Source: Brienomyrus brachyistius
Lineage: Eukaryota > Chordata > Actinopteri > Osteoglossiformes > Mormyridae
NCBI RefSeq assembly: GCF_023856365.1
Contig: NC_064540.1
Location: 9,639,691 to 9,703,690 of the forward strand
Direction of reading: 5' to 3'
DNA length: 64,000 nt
The stretch's first letter is position 1; every line of letters begins with the position of its first letter. The notes beneath the pieces are model-generated. The model saw nothing but the letters and a program-made list of their open reading frames with translations, was not told the DNA's origin and ran no database searches. Of the stretch, positions 50,060 to 64,000 are shown piece by piece. Position numbers and translations under genes: made by a program.

Positions 50060-51230
50060 TGTAGAAGCCTTCACTTCTTGTTTACAATTCAAGTTAATAA
50101 TACATCAGGCTCAGGTTTGTTTAAAATTGCTATCAATCTAAATCATATTATCAGCTTGGTGTCTTTTGTTAGACACCCCTGAGATGTGCTGTCCAATCCA
50201 TTGGGGGAGGTATGTTTGGAGTTGTTTTCCCAACGGAGAGTTAATTACAACAAGCACAGCCGTTAGGGCGCATGCCTCCCCTGCTACCTCGGGCACCGCC
50301 TCACCAGACACCACGTTTGATTGATAGCTGTGCTGTGTAGCAGTGAACTATAAATGCAACTGGAAACGTTGTTTTTAACAGAAGAAGAGGACCAGCCTGC
50401 CAAAAGGCGTCAAGGGAGTCGCATGAAGTACCAGAAGAATCCAGCAAAGACTCGTGGAGGCGGCGTGCTGGAGGCAGTGTGCATCTTGTCATGATCAGCC
50501 TTTCCTAATAGTCTATGAGGGTCACGTTCCTTAGCGGTTTACACAGTGGTTCATATTATTGAGAAAACAAACTGCTCCACACAGATAACCATTGTCTGTC
50601 CCAGATGCATTTTAATTGCCTCAAGGCCTGTTAAATTTCCTTTATTTGTTACTTTACATTTGCTTAGTAGGCACTAATCAAGCACTGATCAAGTTTGCAG
50701 AATCTGAATCTGCCCCTGTGGAATATTTAGCACTAAAAAAAAACAAAAAAACCTTATTTCGGCTATCCTCTATATCCACTTTTCCTGCACAGGGCTGCAG
50801 TGAGTGCACCTTACTACATGTCTCTTACTAGAACCTACAATTCTGGAGGTATGATGGAACAGTGCCTCCCACAGCACATTGAAGCTGCGTTTATTGCGAG
50901 TGTTTGCCTAGCTCCAGGTGCTGTAGCGACCTGAGCTTGATCGAGGTACCCTGCAGCCTGTTTTCCAGAACGTGCCCTGAATTATAATAAACTTAATTAG
51001 TTCAATTATTGTTCAAATTGAATTACATGTCCTGTTTATATCCCGTCTTGATAGACTTCTGAAGCAAAACCTGAATTTTAATCAATTAATTATAATAATA
51101 AGTATTATCATACTGCGTAAAACTTGACCAAAAATTAGGTTAACCTCATATAATTTCCCCAGACATTTAAACGTAAAAATATAACGCACATGACCGATAT
51201 AGCTAATTAATTAGGAAAAGGAGACGGAGT
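50060..51230. other. Intergenic stretch between crh2 and tpd52l2
   Basis: No coding exon, RNA gene or complete transposon is recognised. It would contain distal regulatory DNA of the two divergent genes, but I see no specific site. Confidence 0.4.
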
Positions 51231-51305
51231 GCCACTCAGGATGGTAATGGTGACGCGTTGGTTATCGTGCTGTCTCTATTATCTCAGGATTAAAGTAGCT
51301 TCTGC

Positions 51306-51328
51306 AATAATAATAATAATAATAATAA

Positions 51329-51365
<37 letters not shown>
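51306..51365. repeat. AAT/ATT inverted microsatellite
   Basis: A run of AAT units passes through AAATT into a run of ATT units, so the two halves are complementary and can form a hairpin of about 25 bp per arm. SINE-like sequence (GGTGACGCGTTGG) lies just upstream at about 51237-51290. Confidence 0.85.
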
Positions 51366-51366
<1 letters not shown>

Positions 51367-51393
51367 GATCATGATGGACGTGGACAGGCTCCG

Positions 51394-51417
51394 TTACGTC
51401 ACCATCCGCGCCGGAAG
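51394..51417 (+). promoter_or_regulatory. tpd52l2: tpd52l2 core promoter elements
   Basis: TTACGTCA (51394-51401, ATF/CREB type) and CCGGAAG (51411-51417, ETS type) lie about 200 bp upstream of the start codon in CpG-rich DNA. No TATA box is seen, as expected for a housekeeping promoter. Confidence 0.5.
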
Positions 51418-51617
51418 GACGCCGCCCATAGAGCCGAGCGCACCGAGCCGAGTGAGGTGACGGAGCGCCTGCCAGTGGATAGCTTGTTGTTACGGTGGGG
51501 CGACGTTTCTTACTGTCACTTACTTGTTGTCGGTCAGTAATAAGAAGTAATAAGTGCATTATACCCTCTGCTTCTAGCAGGTATTAAAGGAGCGTCGACA
51601 TTCACACACCTGCCACC

Positions 51618-59479
<7,862 letters not shown>

Positions 59480-60075
59480 TGACCCAGCCAGTGCTGCTAC
59501 CAGTGCCCACCCTCCCCAGCGACGTGGCCAGGATCCCGTGCCATCGCTGGAGTATCGACGCCCCTCTCCTGGAGACCCCCCACACTCACCATCCCACCCC
59601 ACTATAGCTAGCCTGACCGCCCTGTGCCCCCCCCCCCCCCCCCCCCCAGTGCACATACTCAAACACTGATGACAAGCTTCACTTTATCACTGGGCACTGC
59701 AAGCTGTGAACACATGACACCTTTTTGTATTCTAAACTATTTTATACTGCTTGGTTCCACTTTTCTATATGGATATGAATAGTGCATATCTAAACAATGT
59801 TGCCAGCTACTACCTTGGGGTGACTGGCAGGAGAAAACACTACCAAACGGAAACGGCATCCTGCATCCTGAAAGTAGCCAAAAGCCCACAGGAAATGGAA
59901 TAGCGTCCATCTAATAGCTCAGTGCTCACTTTGCATTTTCCAGCATTCTACTCAGGCGTCTGAGTCTACCGATCAGAATGTGAAACCATGCTGTACCCAG
60001 GTGAATGTGGGGTCTGCACTCAAATGTTGCCTTATATTTGTCAGGTTCAGTGTTGAAAAAATAAATGTAAGGGGG
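59480..60075 (+). other. tpd52l2: tpd52l2 3' untranslated region
   Basis: About 0.6 kb to AATAAA at 60059-60064. A poly-C run of about 22 lies at 59626-59648. Cleavage should fall near 60075-60085. Confidence 0.6.
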
Positions 60076-60931
60076 GGGGGCAAAACAGCTTCTGAGTAGT
60101 ATACTTACGATAGATTCTCTTGGAGCAGAAAAACTGTTTTCGCAGTCATGGGTTTATTTTGCCTGTTTTTTTTAATCATTTTTTTGAACAGATGGAGAAG
60201 GTTACTATTTTGTATTCTTTGTAGCTTGCTTTCCGTGCCATGCATCCAAACCACCATTGTTGCTCATGCCTCTAATGTGTCTGTGCTATGTCAGTCGGGA
60301 AGGGGCGGGGGCTATCCGTATACTCAGAGACTTAAAAACTGTTGCGGTGTGTTAGGTTTCCAGGTCAGTTTCACTAAAGATAACCTCTCACTGTCAGTTT
60401 AGCATTTGATTGTTTTGCCGCATTTTCTGTTGCCTTCTGTTTTAAGTTAGCGACGGCCATTTACGGGGACGGTCCTGCTGGAGCTATAAGGATTTGTAGG
60501 TCGGGATGCCACAGCTTAAATCCTACTGTCAATATATACCTCTTTCTTTATAGCACGCTGCCATCCCCAGAGGTCTGCCACATTTCATATAATGTTTACT
60601 AGATTGCGCCAGAACAATGGATACGATGCTTAAAGGCGCGTAATATATGGTGGTGGGTAAATATAGTAATGCATTGAAACAACCTAATTATGTGTTTTCT
60701 AATGCCAAGAAAGCGGATTATTGAGTGCAAGTAAGGGATAACATTTGCGTCTTGAAAGGAATTTGTTAAATTGTCATTTGTTATATTTTGGCATATAAAT
60801 AAAGTTTTCCTTTAGACGATTTTGTGTATAGTGATCCATTAACATTAGATTTGCAACAGCAGCTTTCTACGTAAGTATTTTTTTCGTTAATTATTAACTT
60901 AAGTAATCCTAATTAAACTACCTCATATCTC

Positions 60932-61003
60932 TCCCTGGTGGTCTAGTGGTTAGGATTCGGCGCTCTCACCGCCGCGGCCCGGGTTCGATTCCCGGTCAGG
61001 GAA
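60932..61003 (+). tRNA. trnE-CTC: tRNA-Glu (anticodon CTC)
   Basis: The 72-nt sequence starts TCCCTGGTGGTCTAGTGG and ends TCCCGGTCAGGGAA. The 7-bp acceptor stem, TCCCTGG with TCAGGGA, includes an internal G-T pair. The anticodon loop CTCTCAC gives anticodon CTC. Box A (TGGTCTAGTGG) and box B (GGTTCGATTCC) are intact, and a TTTTT-type stop follows within 15 nt (GTACGTTTTTAC). It reads codon GAG. No intron. Confidence 0.97.
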
Positions 61004-61009
61004 GTACGT

Positions 61010-61980
61010 TTTTACATTTAATGTATTGCTTTACAATTTGTGCTTTACGAGACGTTCCGGAAATACTGTTTTTCACTGTCTGCGTTCCGTTTTTGGATCC
61101 GGAAGCTCTGTGGTCAAAACATTATCATAAAATAAGTAGGCGTTTTGATTTACAGGCAATATCACATCCTTTGTTGGTTTAAATTCTTAAAAATACATAG
61201 CATGTTTTCAACACCATGTTTCGGATGCACACCGGGATCTATACGCCTCCTCTCTCGTAGGTCCTTCGCGTACCGAGGCCTTCTGATTTACCAGTTTAGC
61301 ATTGTGTATGATACATGGAGGATATGGCATTGCATTTGTATTTATTTAGCAGATTACTGGTATCAACGCCTTTTGCTGCAAAACCACATGGAGTATATTT
61401 GGGTATGGACATGCACCTACCAATACTGTGGTGTACCGTGTGCGATTAGGGGATGGGGGCTCATATTTTAATCCTTACCAATGTTGAATCCAAACCTACG
61501 CCCTTGGGTATAAAAGCTGGCTTACATTTGAACTCGTAACTCATCATATATATCCGTATACTCTCAGGTTGTAGACCGGCTGTAACATACTGGCAAACAA
61601 TCTTAAAGCAAGATTTGCTATTTCAGTACCCCTACGAATAAATACAGTACACGATTGTGATATTAACACTATATATATAAAAACAAACCACACACACAAT
61701 GCCTTGGGTAAGTTCTAGCGATCTTGACTCGAATGAATGAATGGAGACGTTTGTTAATCGCCTCATGTTAGCTGAAAATTTGCATCTGCTTTCTTAGTCA
61801 TATTAACTCCAATATTAAAGAGTGATTTTCACCTTCACTAAGTAATTCGTAGAGGTTATCGGCTCTGCGTTTGTTTTTGTTTGTTGGTCTGTTTACCACA
61901 AACTCCCTTCGTTATCCCCCGCTCTCTGTCGTGCTGCCAAACAAGCCTTTGTCTTCTTCGGAGACACGCTCGCTTCGAGG
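61010..61980. other. Spacer between tRNA-Glu and ppdpf
   Basis: No coding exon is recognised. An AT-rich stretch lies at 61640-61680. Confidence 0.4.
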
Positions 61981-61985
61981 CCGAT

Positions 61986-62028
61986 CACGTGTCCTGAGGG
62001 CATGACGTCACCTCGAAATATATAAATA
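61986..62028 (+). promoter_or_regulatory. ppdpf: ppdpf promoter: E-box, CRE, TATA
   Basis: CACGTG at 61986-61991, the full palindromic CRE TGACGTCA at 62003-62010, and TATAAATA at 62021-62028 lie within 43 bp. Exon 1 should begin about 25-30 bp downstream. The arrangement predicts control by bHLH and CREB/ATF factors. Confidence 0.75.
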
Positions 62029-62049
62029 CCCCCTGTCATTGTTTCTGTA

Positions 62050-62211
62050 GAAGGTTCGTGTCGACTGATCAGTACGACGGTTGTCGAGGGTTTTACCCAA
62101 TTTTTTAATCACAAATGGGCCCCGTCGCCTAGCGTTTCCTCCTCTGAGCCTTGCCAACAGACACCTTGAGCTACTTTTGGTGCTGTTTTAACATCGGCAG
62201 ACGTCGAAAAG
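62050..62211 (+). other. ppdpf: ppdpf non-coding exon 1
   Basis: It extends from the predicted start site to the donor GAAAAG|GTGAGT at 62211/62212. It holds no start codon compatible with the downstream frame. The intron to 63377 is about 1.2 kb. Confidence 0.65.
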
Positions 62212-63409
62212 GTGAGTCTGTCGGTTAGCAGGAGAAAGTTGTTTACGTGAATGTACAGAGGATGGATATAAAATGGCGAACTGCGCAGAAACGTACACAT
62301 CGGTCAAAAAATAGCAGATTTCCATCGCCTAGTTTCGTTTTCCGTGGTATTATCCGTTTGGGGATGTGAGTTTTTTGTGCCATGTTCCCGGCGGGGTGCT
62401 TGTTGATTTGGACTGGTGGCTGTCAAGATGCAGCGATCCATCCTTAATTCCGCTGTATCCACGCCGTGCGCACAGCGCCTTGTGTAATCCGTTATTCAGA
62501 GCTACATATGTTTGATGTTCTTTTTTTATGCGCACGGTGGCCGAGTGAACAAGCTCATTTGAAAGGACTGTCGCACCATGAAGTGCCCCACATTGTCCTC
62601 TGGCAGTAATTAAAGGAGTCTGGTATTAGCACGTACCCATGGTTGACCACCGTGACACCTCTCCCGTGCAGCGTCTGCAGCTAAAGGTTTTCAGTTATTA
62701 AATCTGTTTGCTTTCTTGTGTAGCTACAGGGTTGACAGTGTAGCCGAAGCTCCATTTTCTTCCCCTTTTGTCTCTGGACCCTGCACTCCATCAGGGCTTC
62801 ACTCAGGCGAGGCTCAGCCTTGGTACGGTTCGAATTTCTCAGATGTCCTTGGGGGTGTGTTACTCGATGGGTGCGGCACTTGTGCCCATATCCTAAAGGT
62901 TTAATACTATGACTGGCAGAATAATCATATCACTGCTGCACCCTAGTTAAAAACCCTTAACTCTGAAAACTGCCTCTGGGGTGCTGGTTGTCCATGTGCT
63001 CCGACCCTAAAGCTGCATCTTTTTTGGAGAAAGACTGGGTTTGTGAACCCCGAATAATTCCAGTGTACATCAGTACAAATAGCAAGTCCAGTATCTTATA
63101 AACGTGGTGCTAGTTCAGTCTGTCTTCTGCAAACTCGATATGGATTCCTAGGCGTTGCGTACCCCCCATATCTGATTCAGAGTCAGCCACCTCGGCGTGG
63201 GTGATTACCACCACATGGATTGATGGATCCTGGGGGCTGCTGGCCACAGAGGTGTGGGGGGTGGGAGGACGGTGAGTGGTGTATAAACCGCTTCATTCCA
63301 GCTCGTCCGCTCTGTGCCTCAGGGACCCTGGCTTTCAGCATTACTGTGACTCTCACCCTGACCCTTCTTTCTCCAGGGTTTCCATCACTGCGTGCACAAG
63401 GCTAGAGGA

Positions 63410-64000
63410 ATGGCAGCCATCCCATCCAGTGGCTCCCTCGTGGCCGCCCATGACTACTATCGCAGTGAGTCCTCAGATCACAGCCGCATGTTAAGGCATT
63501 AAGGTCGAGGCTCGAAGGGAGACCTAGTATGGTCATGCTCTACTCCCATGTCTGGTATTTACAAATGCAGTAACAACACTTAGTATCCAGCATGTTTACA
63601 GTAATCACCACCCCCTCAAAGGCATCTTGTTACAATAAGGGCATCCATTTGCTCTTGCTGTATTCGTGCTCATGTACATTATAAAGACTATGCCCAGAAC
63701 TGCAGGTGCTGTCAGCAGCCCTCGTATTTAGCTGCTGGCCTAAGGGCAGAAGGACAGTAAAGCTGAAGAGGCTACAGATTGAGATGTGAGCTGCAGCGGT
63801 TGCCCCGCTGGACAGATCCTGTTTTTTGGGTCTAAGCCCGGTTGGGAGCAGCCCTGTGATGCTGTGCTGCTCTTGCAGGGCGCATCGGTTCCACCTCCAG
63901 CAGCAGCTCCTGTGGTAGCTTGGAGTCCTCTGGGGAGCTCATCCCACACCACCCAGGTACCGTGCTGCAGGGGTGCCTCTGGGAGCAGACATGTTTATGT
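63410..64000 (+). CDS. ppdpf: PPDPF/Exdpf, 5' part, cut by window edge
   Basis: Exon 2 (63377-63464) carries the ATG at 63410 and encodes MAAIPSSGSLVAAHDYY. Exon 3 (63879-63956) continues RRRIGSTSSSSSCGSLES and ends in SGELIPHHP plus a split Gly codon. Both introns are GT-AG and the split Arg codon joins in phase. The sequence matches pancreatic progenitor cell differentiation and proliferation factor, a small (about 110-residue) vertebrate protein without a known fold, called exdpf in zebrafish and linked to exocrine pancreas development. The remaining exon(s), with the conserved GHWWASFFFGKS segment, lie beyond the window. Confidence 0.95.

Overview
The window is vertebrate nuclear DNA, and everything points to a ray-finned fish. 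It has spliced vertebrate genes with short introns, fish-type SINE and LINE relics, fold-back MITEs, hAT remnants, long CA/GA/poly-C runs and many minisatellites. The exact lineage is unresolved. If the CRH-family gene here is CRH2, a non-teleost neopterygian or an early-branching teleost is worth testing, because CRH2 is reported (from memory) as lost from most teleosts.

Layout. About 1-30 kb holds no gene I can recognise. It carries an interstitial telomeric array (848-1001), a pyrimidine-rich 15-bp repeat, an orphan promoter-like cluster (1875-2010) and several minisatellites. A four-copy 781-bp tandem array (16477-19597) has a degenerate tRNA-Leu-like Pol III unit in every copy. There is also a collapsed LTR retrotransposon (21613-22807), a 47-bp minisatellite (24111-24535) and a decayed APE-type LINE on the minus strand (26860-29115).

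Genes occupy 30-64 kb. gid8 (minus; coding exons 31574-33038, non-coding exon 1 near 33890) encodes a subunit of the CTLH/GID E3 ubiquitin ligase. dnajc5, the cysteine-string protein (plus, 41551-43976), follows, with a probable non-coding first exon near 34763 and a 2.9-kb 3' UTR. A CRH-family neuropeptide gene (minus, 48108-48566, exon 1 near 48835-48888) is most likely crh2. tpd52l2 (plus, 51618-59479) has nine coding exons including a 27-nt microexon. A tRNA-Glu(CTC) gene lies at 60932-61003. The 5' part of ppdpf/exdpf (plus, exon 1 about 62047-62211, coding from 63410) runs off the right edge.

The genes are functionally unrelated and share a neighbourhood rather than an operon. In human, gid8, dnajc5, tpd52l2 and ppdpf all map to 20q13.33. 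The CRH-like gene beside dnajc5 mirrors human 8q13, where CRH lies next to DNAJC5B with TPD52 further along. This supports an ancient duplicated block in which the 20q copy of the peptide gene was retained here. The peptide gene shows a TATA box, a 5'-UTR intron ending just before the coding exon, a signal peptide, a basic cleavage site and a C-terminal Gly-Lys amidation signal.

Calls were made by eye from splice signals, reading-frame continuity and family recall. Nothing was checked by alignment.
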